Positions 43,885 to 53,742 of a stretch of 64,000 nt of DNA are shown here, one piece after another (position 1 is the first letter of the stretch; each line of letters starts with the position of its first letter). The notes beneath the pieces were generated by a model that was given only the letters and a program-made list of their open reading frames with translations, was not told the origin of the DNA and did not search any database. The stretch covers positions 2,229,562 through 2,293,561 of the forward strand of contig AP031382.1 of NCBI GenBank assembly GCA_040371205.1. Reading direction: 5' to 3'. Origin of the DNA: Rhodanobacter sp. GTDB lineage: Bacteria; Pseudomonadota; Gammaproteobacteria; Xanthomonadales; Rhodanobacteraceae. A program made the position numbers and the translations under genes.

Positions 43885-43968
43885 CCGGTCGCCTCTAGAC
43901 TCCAGCAGCCTTCGCGGTACGGCAATACCGCGCAGCCGCACCGCCATATCAACCGAGGGAAGAACACC

Positions 43969-44331
43969 ATGCCGTCACTTCGTCTTGCCGGTCTGTTGAC
44001 CGTCGCTGTCGCCACCCTGTCCGCCGCGGGTTGCGTGGTGGAACCGCCGCCGCGCCCGCATCGGGTGGTCTACTACGCACCACCGCCGCCCCAGCCGGTG
44101 GTGGAAGTCATCGCGCCGCAGCCCCCGCCGCCGCCCGTCGAGGTCGTGCTGCCGCCGCCCCGCCCCGGCTATGTCTGGGCACGCGGCTACTGGCGCTGGA
44201 ACGGCCGCCGCTACGTCGGCGTGGCCGGCCACTGGGAAGCTGTCCGTCCCGGCTACCACTACGTGCATCCGCACTGGGTGCAGCATCGGGACGGCTGGCA
44301 CTTCAACGCCGGCGTGTGGGTCAGCGGCTAA
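43969..44331 (+). CDS. YXWGXW-motif lipoprotein 2
   Basis: 120-residue lipoprotein: signal peptide ending in the lipobox SAAGC (Cys near residue 22), a Pro-rich spacer (PPPPQPVVEVIAPQPPPPP) and the repeats GYVWARGYWRWNGRRYVGVA, GHWEAVRPGYHYVHPHWV, GWHFNAGVW. It resembles the upstream neighbour and is probably an old duplicate with a lipid anchor in place of a cleaved signal. ATG 43969 has GAGGGAAG upstream. Function unknown; the aromatic repeats suggest binding to a sugar or envelope polymer. Confidence 0.84.
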   Translation: MPSLRLAGLLTVAVATLSAAGCVVEPPPRPHRVVYYAPPPPQPVVEVIAPQPPPPPVEVVLPPPRPGYVWARGYWRWNGRRYVGVAGHWEAVRPGYHYVHPHWVQHRDGWHFNAGVWVSG

Positions 44332-44409
44332 GGCCGGCGCAGCCTTTGCGATCATCCTCAAGATCGCGAAGATCCAGCGGGCGGCCATCCACGGCCGCAC
44401 GGTTCAAGG

Positions 44410-44436
44410 AAACGGCCCGGGCATTCCGGGCCGTTT
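44410..44436 (+). terminator. Intrinsic terminator before recC
   Basis: 11-bp perfect stem (AAACGGCCCGG and complement), loop GCATT, ending GTTTCATTT on the + strand. It separates the YXWGXW gene from recC. Confidence 0.8.
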
Positions 44437-44499
44437 CATTTGGCGCGCGCACATGGCGCCATCGCAGACGGCGAGACGAAAGCTAGGCAAAATCTGCGG

Positions 44500-47400
44500 A
44501 TGCCTTCGCCCTCGCCCCTCACGGAAGATCTCCAGCCCGGCCTGATGGTCGTGCACGGCAACCGCCTGGAAGACCTGCGCGACCTGCTGGCAGCATGGCT
44601 GGCGCGCGCACCGCTGGCGCCGCTGGAAGACGAGCTGATGCTGGTGCAGAGCAACGGCATCGCGCAGTGGCTGAAGCTGGCGCTGGCGCGCCCGCGCGAG
44701 GCCGGCGGCATGGGCATCAGCGCGGCGGTGGACATGCAGCTGCCCGGCCGCTTCCTGTGGCGCGCGTACCGTGCCGTGCTGGGGCGCGAAGCAGTGCCGG
44801 CGGATTCGCCGTTCGACAAGTCGCGGCTGGCCTGGCGCCTGATGCGCCTGCTGCCCGCACAACTAGGCGACGAAGCCTTCGCGCCGTTGCGCCACTTCCT
44901 TGGCGCGGGCCGCGTCGATGCGGCGCGGCTGTTCCAGCTTGCGCAACAGGTCGCCGACCTGTTCGACCAGTACCAAGTCTATCGCGCCGACTGGCTGGAC
45001 GACTGGGCGCATGGACGCGACGAGTTGCGCGATCCGCGTGGGCAACGATTGCCATTGCCCGCCACGCAACGCTGGCAGGCGCGACTCTGGCGCGCGCTGC
45101 TGCGCGACGTGGGCAGCGCGCAGCAGCACAGCCACCGCGCCGCCGTGCATCGCGCCTTCCTCGCGCGCGCCGCCGCGCTGGAGGCGCGCCCGGCCGCCTT
45201 GCCGCGGCGCATCGTGGTGTTCGGCATTTCCTCGCTGCCGCAGCAGACGCTGGAGGCGCTCACCGCGCTGGGCCGCGTGTGCCAGGTGTTCCTGCTGGTG
45301 GCCAACCCGTGCCGGCACTACTGGGCCGACATCGTCGAGGACCGCGAACTGCTCACCGCCGAGCGGCATCGCCACACCGCCAAGCCCGGAGCGCCGACCA
45401 CGCCGCAGTACGAGGAATTGCACCTGCATGCGAACCCGCTGCTCGCCGCCTGGGGCAAGCAGGGCCGCGACTACATTCGCCTACTCGACGGCTTCGACGC
45501 GCCGGAGCGTTACCGCGCACGCTTCGCCGCACTGGGCCGCGACATCGACCTGTTCGCCGATCCCGGCCGCGACACGCTGTTGCACCAGGTGCAGCAGGCC
45601 ATCCTCGATCTCGAACCGCTGCCCACCGATCCCGCGCAACGCCGCGCATGGAACGCCGGCGACGAATCGCTGCGCTTCCACGTGGCGCACAACCCGCAGC
45701 GCGAAGTGGAGGTGCTGCACGACGAACTGCTGGCGCTGTTCGAGCGCGCCGCACGCGAAGGCCGGCCGCTGGTGCCGCGCGACGTGATGGTGATGGTGCC
45801 GGACATCCAGACCTATGCGCCGCACGTGCAGGCCGTGTTCGGCCGCATCCCGCCCGACGACCCGCGCCACCTGCCGTGCAGCATCGCCGACCGTCCCGCG
45901 CGCGGCAGCGCGCCGTTGCTGGTGGCGCTGGAACAGCTGCTGCGCCTGCCCGAATCGCGCTTCGCCGCGGGCGACATCCTCGACCTGCTCGATGCGCCCG
46001 CATTGCGCCGCCGCTTCCGCCTCGACGAAACCGAGCTGCCGGTGCTGCGCCGCTGGATCGAAGGCGCCGGCATCCGCTGGGGCCTGGACGGCGCGCAGAA
46101 AGAGAGCCTCGGCCTGCCGCCGGAACAACAGAACACCTGGCGCTTCGGCCTGCGCCGCATGCTGCTGGGCTACGCGGTGGGCGACGGCGCCTCGCTGCAC
46201 GGCATCGCGCCGTATGCCGAGGTCGGCGGCCTCGACGCCGCGCTGGTCGGTCCGCTCGCCCTGCTGCTGGATCGGCTGGAACACTGGTGGCGCGTGCTGG
46301 CCGTGCCGGCCACGCCCGCGCAATGGATCGAGCGCCTGCGCCAGCTGCTGGCGGACCTGTTCGACGCCGGCCGCGACGACGACGATGCGCTCGCCCTGCA
46401 GCGCCTCGACGATGCATTGGAAACATGGGGGCCATCCTGCCTCGACGCCGGCTTCGACGACGCGCTGCCGCTGGCCGTGGTGCGCGAGCACTGGCTGGCC
46501 GCGGTCGACGAGAGCCGCCTGTCGCAGCGCTTCCTCGGCGGCGCGGTGAGCTTCGGCACACTGCTGCCGATGCGCGCGATCCCGTTCCGCGTGGTCTGCC
46601 TGCTCGGCATGAACGATGGCGACTACCCGCGCCGCCTCGACGCACCCGATTTCGACCTGATGGCGCTGCCGAAACAGCAACGCCCCGGCGACCGCTCGCG
46701 CCGCGAGGACGACCGCTACCTGTTCCTCGAGGCCCTGCTCTCCGCCCGCGATGCGCTGCACGTGAGCTGGGTGGGCCGCAGCGCACGCGACAACGCCGTG
46801 CTGCCGCCGTCGGTGCTGGTGGGCCAGTTGCGCGACTACCTCGCTGCCGGCTGGCGCTGCGCGGATGCCGCCGACCTGCTTGCCGCGCTCACCACCGAGT
46901 ATCCCTTGCAGGCCTTCAGCCCCAGCTATTTCGATGCTGCAAGCGACCCGCGCCTGTTCACCTATGCCGCCGAATGGCAGCGCGCACGCCAGCCCGCCTC
47001 GCGCAGCGACGATGCGCCGCTGCCCGCGTGGCAACCGGAAGGCTCGATCGACCTCGGCCTGCTGCAACGTTTCCTCCGGTCGCCCGCGAAAACCTTCTAC
47101 GCCGAACGCCTGGGCGTGCGCTTCGACGAACACGACGACGCCGATGCGGAGCACGAGACCTTCGCGCTCGACGGGCTCGAACGCCACCAGGCCACCGACG
47201 CCTTGCTGCGCAGCGTCCTCGCCGCCGGCACGGGCGCGCTCGCTTCGGCCGCGCAACGCCTGCGCGAACAGGGTGGCCTGCCGCCCGGCACCTTCGGCAT
47301 GCTGGCGCTGCAGCCCATCGAACAGGCCGCAGGCGCTGCCGGCCATGCGTGGCGCGCACTGGACGCACGCTGGCCGCACGCCGCCGACGTGCGCGAACTG

Positions 47401-47979
47401 CGCCACGAGGCGCATGGCCTGTGCATCGAGGATTGGCTGGGCGACCTGCGCGAAGACGGCGCAGGCGGCCATGCGCGCGTGCTCGCCACGGCCAGCACAC
47501 TGGCGAAGGACGGCCTCATGCGCCACGACAAGCTGCTCGACGCATGGGTGGCGCACCTGCTCGCCAATGCCAACGCGTTGCAACTGGCCAGCCATGTCGT
47601 CGGCCCGGACACCACGCTGACGCTGCCGGCGTTGACGGTCGACGAGGCCGCCGCGCATCTCGATGCACTGTGTGCCGCGCTGCACGCCGGCATGCAGTCG
47701 CCGCTGCCGATCGCTCGCAGGACGGCGTTCGCCTGGCTGCGCGTCGAAACGGCCAACCGGGACGCCGCACCCGACAAGCAGAAAGATCCCGCCCACGCAG
47801 CCGGGCAAAGCTATGACCACGCCGAACACCGGCACGGCCACGGCGAAGTGGACGACGACGCCTGCCTGCAGCGCGAATGGCCGGATTTCGACACGCTGCA
47901 TCGCGCGGGCTTCGAACGGTGGCTGCACCTGTACCGGCCGCTGCTCACCGCAACATGCAGCGACGGGGGCAACGCATGA
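44500..47979 (+). CDS. recC: Exodeoxyribonuclease V gamma chain RecC
   Basis: Chi-recognition subunit of the RecBCD double-strand-break repair machine, 1159 residues. Characteristic parts: the N-terminal MLVQSNGIAQWLKLALA, HYWADIVEDRELL, the segment HVAHNPQREVEVLHDELL near residue 400, DVMVMVPDIQTYAPHVQAVF, and FRVVCLLGMNDGDYPRRLDAP followed by GDRSRREDDRYLFLEALLSAR near 730. A His-rich acidic stretch (YDHAEHRHGHGEVDDD) near the C-terminus is unusual. ATG 44500 aligns with the expected N-terminus. The stop overlaps the recB start (ATGA), so the genes are translationally coupled. Confidence 0.95.
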   Translation: MPSPSPLTEDLQPGLMVVHGNRLEDLRDLLAAWLARAPLAPLEDELMLVQSNGIAQWLKLALARPREAGGMGISAAVDMQLPGRFLWRAYRAVLGREAVPADSPFDKSRLAWRLMRLLPAQLGDEAFAPLRHFLGAGRVDAARLFQLAQQVADLFDQYQVYRADWLDDWAHGRDELRDPRGQRLPLPATQRWQARLWRALLRDVGSAQQHSHRAAVHRAFLARAAALEARPAALPRRIVVFGISSLPQQTLEALTALGRVCQVFLLVANPCRHYWADIVEDRELLTAERHRHTAKPGAPTTPQYEELHLHANPLLAAWGKQGRDYIRLLDGFDAPERYRARFAALGRDIDLFADPGRDTLLHQVQQAILDLEPLPTDPAQRRAWNAGDESLRFHVAHNPQREVEVLHDELLALFERAAREGRPLVPRDVMVMVPDIQTYAPHVQAVFGRIPPDDPRHLPCSIADRPARGSAPLLVALEQLLRLPESRFAAGDILDLLDAPALRRRFRLDETELPVLRRWIEGAGIRWGLDGAQKESLGLPPEQQNTWRFGLRRMLLGYAVGDGASLHGIAPYAEVGGLDAALVGPLALLLDRLEHWWRVLAVPATPAQWIERLRQLLADLFDAGRDDDDALALQRLDDALETWGPSCLDAGFDDALPLAVVREHWLAAVDESRLSQRFLGGAVSFGTLLPMRAIPFRVVCLLGMNDGDYPRRLDAPDFDLMALPKQQRPGDRSRREDDRYLFLEALLSARDALHVSWVGRSARDNAVLPPSVLVGQLRDYLAAGWRCADAADLLAALTTEYPLQAFSPSYFDAASDPRLFTYAAEWQRARQPASRSDDAPLPAWQPEGSIDLGLLQRFLRSPAKTFYAERLGVRFDEHDDADAEHETFALDGLERHQATDALLRSVLAAGTGALASAAQRLREQGGLPPGTFGMLALQPIEQAAGAAGHAWRALDARWPHAADVRELRHEAHGLCIEDWLGDLREDGAGGHARVLATASTLAKDGLMRHDKLLDAWVAHLLANANALQLASHVVGPDTTLTLPALTVDEAAAHLDALCAALHAGMQSPLPIARRTAFAWLRVETANRDAAPDKQKDPAHAAGQSYDHAEHRHGHGEVDDDACLQREWPDFDTLHRAGFERWLHLYRPLLTATCSDGGNA

Positions 47980-50900
47980 ACGCAGCCGCACCGCTGTCAC
48001 CACTGCGCCTGCCGCTCTCCGGCATCCAGCTCATCGAGGCCAGCGCCGGCACCGGCAAGACCTGGACCATCGCCGCGCTGTACCTGCGCCTGGTGCTGGG
48101 CCACGGCCGCGCCGAAGCGCTGCTGCCCGCGCAGATCCTGGTGATGACCTTCACCAAGGCCGCCACCGCCGAACTGCGCGAACGCATCCGCGAGCGGCTC
48201 GCCGAGGCCGCCGGCGCTTTCCGCGGCCAACGCGAAGCCGACGACTTTCTGCGCGAACTGGTCAACGAATACCCCGACGACGCAGCCCGTGCCTCCGCCG
48301 CGCGCAGGCTGGAACTGGCCGCGCAATGGATGGACGAGGCCGCGGTATTCACCCTCCACGGCTGGTGCCAACGCATGTTGGCGCAGCACGCCTTCGACAG
48401 CGGCGAGGCGGTGGGCGAGCAGGTCATCGCGGATGAAGGCGAGCTGCTCGCCGAAACCGTGCGCGACTACTGGCGGCGCTTCTTCTTTCCGCTGGAGCGC
48501 GATGCGGCCGCCTTGGTCGCGAAGCAATGGCAGGAGCCCGACGAGCTGCAGCGCGCGGTCAAACCGCTGTTGGCCGGCACGCCCGAGACCTTGCGGCTGG
48601 GCGGCCAACCGCTGCCGGACATCGCCGACCCTGCCGCCCTGCTGCACGCGGCCGCCGCATCCCTGCATGACGCCGAAGCGCATGCGCGTGCGCTGTGGTG
48701 CGAACACGGCGCCGACATTGCACAAGGGCTGCGCGACGCAATGACGCAAGGCGTGCTCAACGCCGCCAGCTACAAGCCCGCCACACTGGCTGCCGACCAC
48801 GCCGCCTTCGACGCGTGGAACGGCGTCGACGAACTCGCCAAGGCGAAGACCCTGGAACGCCATTCCACCACAAAGTTGCAGGGCGCCACGCGCAAGCACC
48901 AGGTCACGCCCGCGCATGCCTTCTTCACCGCCATCGACGCCGTGCTGGCGGCGCAGAAGGAAGCGGAAGCGCTGCAATCGCTGCTGCTCGCCCACGCCGC
49001 CCGCTGGATCGCGCAACACCTCGACGAGATGCGTCGCGCACGCGCCGTACTCGGCTACGACGACATGTTGAAGCGCCTCGCCGCCGCCCTGCACGGCGCC
49101 AACGGCGACGCGTTGGCGCGCACCATCGCCGCGCAGTATCCGGTGGCGCTGGTGGACGAATTCCAGGACACCGATGCGCTGCAATGGCAGAGCCTGCAGC
49201 GCATCCACGCCGCGCGCGACGACACCGCACTGCTGCTGATCGGCGATCCCAAGCAGGCGATCTACGGCTTCCGCGGCGCGGACATCCACACCTACCTGCG
49301 CGCCCGCGAAAGCGCCGCGCAGCCGCACTGGACGCTGGGCACCAACCACCGCTCCACCGTGGCCCTGATGCAGTCGGTGAACCGCGTGTTCGAACGGGCG
49401 GACCGGTGGCCGGATGGCGCGTTCGGTTTCGGCAAGCAGTTGCCCTTCATCCCGGTGCATGCGAAGGGCCGCAAGGAAATCCTGCAGCTCGATGGCGCAG
49501 CGTTGGCCGCGTTGCAGATGGCCGTCCATCCGTCCGGCATTCCCTTGAGCACGGGCGCGTGGCGCGACAGCATGGCGGCCCATGCGGCGGCGCAACTGGT
49601 CGTCTGGCTGGATGCGGCGCAGACAGGGCGCTGCGGTTTCCGCGCCGAAGACGGCAGCTTCGCACCGCTGCAAGCCGGCGACATCGCCATCCTCGTGCGC
49701 GATCGGGCGGACGCCGCCGCGATGGCCGACGCATTGCGCCGGCGCGGCCTCGCCCACGTCTATCTCTCCGACCAGCAGTCGGTGTACGCCAGCGACGAGG
49801 CCGGCGACCTGCTGCGCTGGCTGCATGCCTGCGCGAACCCCGGCGACGACCGCATGATGCGCGCCGCGCTGGCCACGCCAACCATGGCGCGCAGCCGCGC
49901 CGAACTCGCCAGCCTCGACGCCGGCGACGCCGCGCGCGAGACCTGCGACGAACACTTCCGCCAGTCGCACGCACTGTGGCAACGCCACGGCGTGCTGGCG
50001 ATGCTGCACGAACTGCTGCACCGCTTCGACCTGCCCGCGCGCCTGCTTGCCCGCGATGGCGGCGAGCGCGCGCTCACCAACCTGCTGCACCTGGCCGAGC
50101 TGCTGCAGCAGGCCGCCACCGGGCTGGACGGCGAGCATGCGCTGACCCGCTTCCTCGCCGCGCAGATCGCCAACCCCGGCAGCGGCGAAAGCGCGGATGC
50201 GCAACTCGTGCGGCTGGAAAGCGAGGCCGCCCTGATCAAGCTGGTGACGGTGCACAAGTCCAAGGGCCTGGAGTATCCCGTGGTGCTGCTGCCCTTCGCC
50301 TGCGGTTTCCGCGAAGTCGACGCGGGCGGCATCGTGCGCACGCGCGACGCGCAAGGCCGCGCGCAGCTCGACCTGCAACCGGACGACGACGCCCTGCGCG
50401 CCGCCGACCGCGAGCGCCTGCAGGAAGACCTGCGCCTGCTCTACGTGGCGCTCACCCGCGCGCGCCACGCCTGCTGGATCGGCGTGGCCAACCTCAGGCA
50501 CGGCAACCGTAAGGACTCGGACCTGCACAAGTCCGCGTTCGGTTACCTGCTCGCCGGCGGTGAGCCCATCCCGCCGGACGAGCTACCGGCGCGCGTGCGC
50601 ACGCTGGCCGGCGCGGACACGCCCATCGAGATCGTCGAACTGGCCGAGGCTGCCGACGAGCGCCGCCACCGCAGCGACACGACCGCCACCCTCGCCCGGC
50701 CCGCGCGCCGCTTCGCGCTGAAACCGGCTGAGCCTTGGTGGATCGCCAGCTACAGCGCGCTGGCGCATGGCGATGACAACACCGCACCACGCCTCGCGCC
50801 CGAGACCGCCGGCCAGTCCACGCTTGCCGAGAACGTCGCCGCAAGCAACGCGGAAGCCAGCGGCATGGACGCGCAAGGCATCCACGCCTTCCCTCGCGGC

Positions 50901-51626
50901 GCCAGCGCCGGCACCTTCCTGCACGACCTGCTGGAGAGCTGCGCCGACGAGGGCTTCGCACGCGCCGCCGCGCCTTCCGCCAGCCTGCGCGACACCATCG
51001 CGCGACGCTGCCAGGCGCGCGGCTGGCAGGCGTGGATCAAGCCGCTGACGGCCTGGCTTCCCACGTTGCTGCACACGCCGCTGGCCCTGCCCGCCGGTGG
51101 CGCGATGCCGCTGGCCGCGCTTGCCGATACCGCACGCTACCGCGCCGAACTGGAGTTCTGGTTCGAGGCCCACCAGGTCGATGCCGCCGTGCTGGATCGC
51201 CTGGTCACCGCGCACACGATGGACGGTGCGGCGCGACCGGCACTGCCGCCGAACCGCGTCAACGGCATGCTCAAGGGCTTCATCGACCTGGTGTTCGAGC
51301 ACGAGGGCCGCTGGTACGTGGCCGACTACAAATCCAACTGGCTGGGCGGCCATGCCGGCGCCTACACCGCCGAGGCCATGCGCGACTCGGTGCTGCAGAG
51401 CCGCTACGACCTGCAGTACGCGATCTACACGCTGGCGCTGCACCGCCAGCTCAGGGCGCGTCTGCCCGGCTACGACTACGAACGCCACATGGGCGGCGTG
51501 CTCTACCTCTACCTGCGCGGCGTGGATGGCGAAGGCCACGGCGTGCACCACGAGCGCCTGCCGTTCGCGCTGGTCGATGCGCTGGATCGCCTGTTCGCCA
51601 CCGGAGACATCGCCGATGCCGCGTGA
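47976..51626 (+). CDS. recB: Exodeoxyribonuclease V beta chain RecB
   Basis: 3'-5' helicase and only nuclease of RecBCD, 1216 residues. The helicase has Walker A in EASAGTGKTWTIAAL near residue 25, motif Ia MTFTKAATAELRERI, motif II VDEFQDTDALQW, GDPKQAIYGFRGADI, TNHRST and motif VI LLYVALTRARHACWIG. The C-terminal nuclease keeps its metal site: GFIDLVF and VADYKSN (the Asp, Asp-x-Lys pattern). The start ATG overlaps the recC stop, and the end overlaps the recD start by 11 bases. Confidence 0.96.
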   Translation: MNAAAPLSPLRLPLSGIQLIEASAGTGKTWTIAALYLRLVLGHGRAEALLPAQILVMTFTKAATAELRERIRERLAEAAGAFRGQREADDFLRELVNEYPDDAARASAARRLELAAQWMDEAAVFTLHGWCQRMLAQHAFDSGEAVGEQVIADEGELLAETVRDYWRRFFFPLERDAAALVAKQWQEPDELQRAVKPLLAGTPETLRLGGQPLPDIADPAALLHAAAASLHDAEAHARALWCEHGADIAQGLRDAMTQGVLNAASYKPATLAADHAAFDAWNGVDELAKAKTLERHSTTKLQGATRKHQVTPAHAFFTAIDAVLAAQKEAEALQSLLLAHAARWIAQHLDEMRRARAVLGYDDMLKRLAAALHGANGDALARTIAAQYPVALVDEFQDTDALQWQSLQRIHAARDDTALLLIGDPKQAIYGFRGADIHTYLRARESAAQPHWTLGTNHRSTVALMQSVNRVFERADRWPDGAFGFGKQLPFIPVHAKGRKEILQLDGAALAALQMAVHPSGIPLSTGAWRDSMAAHAAAQLVVWLDAAQTGRCGFRAEDGSFAPLQAGDIAILVRDRADAAAMADALRRRGLAHVYLSDQQSVYASDEAGDLLRWLHACANPGDDRMMRAALATPTMARSRAELASLDAGDAARETCDEHFRQSHALWQRHGVLAMLHELLHRFDLPARLLARDGGERALTNLLHLAELLQQAATGLDGEHALTRFLAAQIANPGSGESADAQLVRLESEAALIKLVTVHKSKGLEYPVVLLPFACGFREVDAGGIVRTRDAQGRAQLDLQPDDDALRAADRERLQEDLRLLYVALTRARHACWIGVANLRHGNRKDSDLHKSAFGYLLAGGEPIPPDELPARVRTLAGADTPIEIVELAEAADERRHRSDTTATLARPARRFALKPAEPWWIASYSALAHGDDNTAPRLAPETAGQSTLAENVAASNAEASGMDAQGIHAFPRGASAGTFLHDLLESCADEGFARAAAPSASLRDTIARRCQARGWQAWIKPLTAWLPTLLHTPLALPAGGAMPLAALADTARYRAELEFWFEAHQVDAAVLDRLVTAHTMDGAARPALPPNRVNGMLKGFIDLVFEHEGRWYVADYKSNWLGGHAGAYTAEAMRDSVLQSRYDLQYAIYTLALHRQLRARLPGYDYERHMGGVLYLYLRGVDGEGHGVHHERLPFALVDALDRLFATGDIADAA

Positions 51627-53592
51627 CGATCTGCTCCAGCGTGCGCTGGAACAACAGCGCCTGCGTCCGCTGGACGTAGCCTTCGCGCGCTTCCTCGCCG
51701 AACGCGATGCGCAGCTCGCACCCGCGTTGCAATGGCTGGCTGCCCTGCTCAGCCGGCAACTGGCCGACGGCCATCTCTGCCTCGATCTCGACCTGCTGCC
51801 CACGCTGGCGCAGGAACAGGACTGGCCGGAGGAATGGCGCGCGCGCGCCGATGCGCTGCAGGAAGGCGGCCCCCTGCACCTGCCCGCCTCGCCGCTGCTC
51901 GCCGACGATGACGGCCTGCCGGCCGACGCGCCGCTGGTGCTGGACGGCACGCGCTTGTACCTGCGCCGCCACTGGAACCACGAACGCAGCGTGGCGAGCG
52001 GCATCCTTGCCCGCGTGGCGCGCAGCGAGGCACCGCCCGCACACTTCGCCGCCGAACTCGCGCGGTTGTTCCCCGAGGCCAGCTCGCCCGACTGGCAGCG
52101 CATCGCCTGCGCGCTCGCCGCGCGCGGCGCCTTCGGCGTGATCACCGGCGGCCCCGGCACCGGCAAGACCACCACCGTGGTGCGCCTGCTCGGCCTGCTG
52201 CAGACGCTGCATCTGCGCGAACACCCGCGGCCGTTGCGCATCCGCCTCGCCGCGCCCACCGGCAAGGCCGCGGCGCGGCTCAACGCGTCGATCTCGCTGC
52301 AACGCGCGCAGCTCGCCGTGGACGATGCCGTGCGTGCGGCCATCCCCTCCGAGGTGCTCACTTTGCACCGCCTGCTCGGTGCACGGCCCGACACGCGCCG
52401 TTACCGCCACGACCGCAACAATCCGCTGCATGTCGATGTGCTGGTGATCGACGAAGCCTCGATGGTCGACCTGGAAATGCTCGCCGCGGTGCTCGACGCG
52501 CTGCCGGCGTCGGCGCGGCTGGTCCTGCTCGGCGACAAGGACCAACTCTCCTCGGTGGAAGCCGGCGCGGTGCTCGGCGACCTGTGCCGCCGCGCGGAAG
52601 CCGGCCACTACGATGGCACCACCGCGCGATGGATCGCCAGCACAAGCGGCGACGACATCGCGGCCTTCGTGCAAACCGACGCGCAGCCGCTCGACCAGCA
52701 CATCGCCATGCTGCGCGTCAGCCACCGCTTCGACGCGACCAGCGGCATCGGCCGCCTGGCGCAGGCGGTGAACGCGGGCGACGCGCCCGCTGCGCTGACG
52801 CTGCTGCAGACACCCACGCCCGACCTCGCCTGGCAACGCGACGTCGATGCCGCCGCGCTGGCGACCTTGGCCATCGACGGCTCGTCCACGCCAGACGGCA
52901 GCGACGCCTGCGGTTACCGCCACTACCTCGAATGGCTGCACGCGCACCGTCCCGCCAGCGATGCCGGCGAAGCCGCGCATGCCGACTGGGCACGTGGTGC
53001 GCTGCAGGCTTTCAACCGCTTCCAGTGGCTGTGTGCGCTGCGCCACGGGCCGCACGGCGTGGACGGAGCGAACCGGCTGATCGCCACGGCGCTGCGCGCA
53101 CGCGGCCTGATCGAAGGCGATCACGGCCTGGACCGCGCCGGCTGGTACGAAGGCCGCCCGGTGCTGCTCACCCGCAACGACTACAGCCTGGGGCTGATGA
53201 ACGGCGACGTCGGCCTCTGCCTGCGCCTGCCCGCCGCCGGGGCCGGCGGTCGCATGCGGCTGATGGTGGCCTTCCTCGCTGCCGCCGCGGATGATGCGGG
53301 CGGCATGCGGCTGCGCTTCGTGCCGCCCGCACGGCTCGCCGAAGCGGAGACCGCCTGGGCGCTGACGGTACACAAATCGCAGGGCTCCGAGTTCGGGCAC
53401 GCGGCCCTGCTGCTGCCGCCCGATCCAGGCAACGCGCTCAGCCGCGAACTGCTCTACACCGCGATCACCCGCGCCCGCCACCGTTTCAGTCTGGCGGGCG
53501 ACGCCACCATCGTCGAGGGCGCCATCGCCCGCCGGACCCGGCGCCACTCCGGCCTGGCCCAGCGGCTTGCGCCCCACCCTGCCGCCCCGTAA
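51616..53592 (+). CDS. recD: Exodeoxyribonuclease V alpha chain RecD
   Basis: 5'-3' helicase subunit of RecBCD, 658 residues. Visible motifs: Walker A ITGGPGTGKTTTVVRLL near residue 178, LAAPTGKAAARLN, LTLHRLLGARP, Walker B VIDEASMVDLEML, LLGDKDQLSSVEAGAVL, VSHRFD and the final helicase motifs ALTVHKSQGSEF and LLYTAITRARH. ATG 51616 lies inside the end of recB. The stop is 18 bases before tRNA-Thr, leaving little room for a separate tRNA promoter outside recD. Confidence 0.95.
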   Translation: MPRDDLLQRALEQQRLRPLDVAFARFLAERDAQLAPALQWLAALLSRQLADGHLCLDLDLLPTLAQEQDWPEEWRARADALQEGGPLHLPASPLLADDDGLPADAPLVLDGTRLYLRRHWNHERSVASGILARVARSEAPPAHFAAELARLFPEASSPDWQRIACALAARGAFGVITGGPGTGKTTTVVRLLGLLQTLHLREHPRPLRIRLAAPTGKAAARLNASISLQRAQLAVDDAVRAAIPSEVLTLHRLLGARPDTRRYRHDRNNPLHVDVLVIDEASMVDLEMLAAVLDALPASARLVLLGDKDQLSSVEAGAVLGDLCRRAEAGHYDGTTARWIASTSGDDIAAFVQTDAQPLDQHIAMLRVSHRFDATSGIGRLAQAVNAGDAPAALTLLQTPTPDLAWQRDVDAAALATLAIDGSSTPDGSDACGYRHYLEWLHAHRPASDAGEAAHADWARGALQAFNRFQWLCALRHGPHGVDGANRLIATALRARGLIEGDHGLDRAGWYEGRPVLLTRNDYSLGLMNGDVGLCLRLPAAGAGGRMRLMVAFLAAAADDAGGMRLRFVPPARLAEAETAWALTVHKSQGSEFGHAALLLPPDPGNALSRELLYTAITRARHRFSLAGDATIVEGAIARRTRRHSGLAQRLAPHPAAP

Positions 53593-53610
53593 AATCGGCG
53601 GCTCGCCATC

Positions 53611-53686
53611 GCCGGAATAGCTCAGTTGGTAGAGCGGCGCATTCGTAATGCGTAGGTCGCAGGTTCGACTCCTGTTTCCGGCACCA
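53611..53686 (+). tRNA. tRNA-Thr (anticodon CGU)
   Basis: Full cloverleaf: acceptor GCCGGAA pairs with TTCCGGC, D-arm AGCTCAGTTGGTAGAGC, anticodon stem GCGCA/TGCGT with loop TTCGTAA, T-arm with GGTTCGACTCC, discriminator A and an encoded CCA. The anticodon CGU reads ACG. It resembles E. coli thrW closely. Confidence 0.95.
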
Positions 53687-53694
53687 AGACACCA

Positions 53695-53724
53695 CAAAAG
53701 GCCCGCCTGACTGCGGGCCTTTTG
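53695..53724. terminator. Bidirectional terminator between tRNA-Thr and ispH
   Basis: 12-bp perfect stem CAAAAGGCCCGC / GCGGGCCTTTTG with loop CTGACT. Four T residues end the 3' arm on both strands, so it can stop the tRNA transcript and the convergent lspA-ispH transcript (ispH stop at 53743). Confidence 0.85.
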
Positions 53725-53742
53725 TCGTCTGGCCGACTGGAA

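Noticed and set aside
44410-44499. Additional small gene between the YXWGXW lipoprotein and recC
   Set aside because: The space is filled by an intrinsic terminator and a short leader. No start codon with a ribosome binding site gives a credible product.
53611-53686. tRNA-Thr as an attachment site of an integrated element
   Set aside because: No integrase, no direct repeat of the tRNA 3' end nearby, and ordinary housekeeping genes on both sides.
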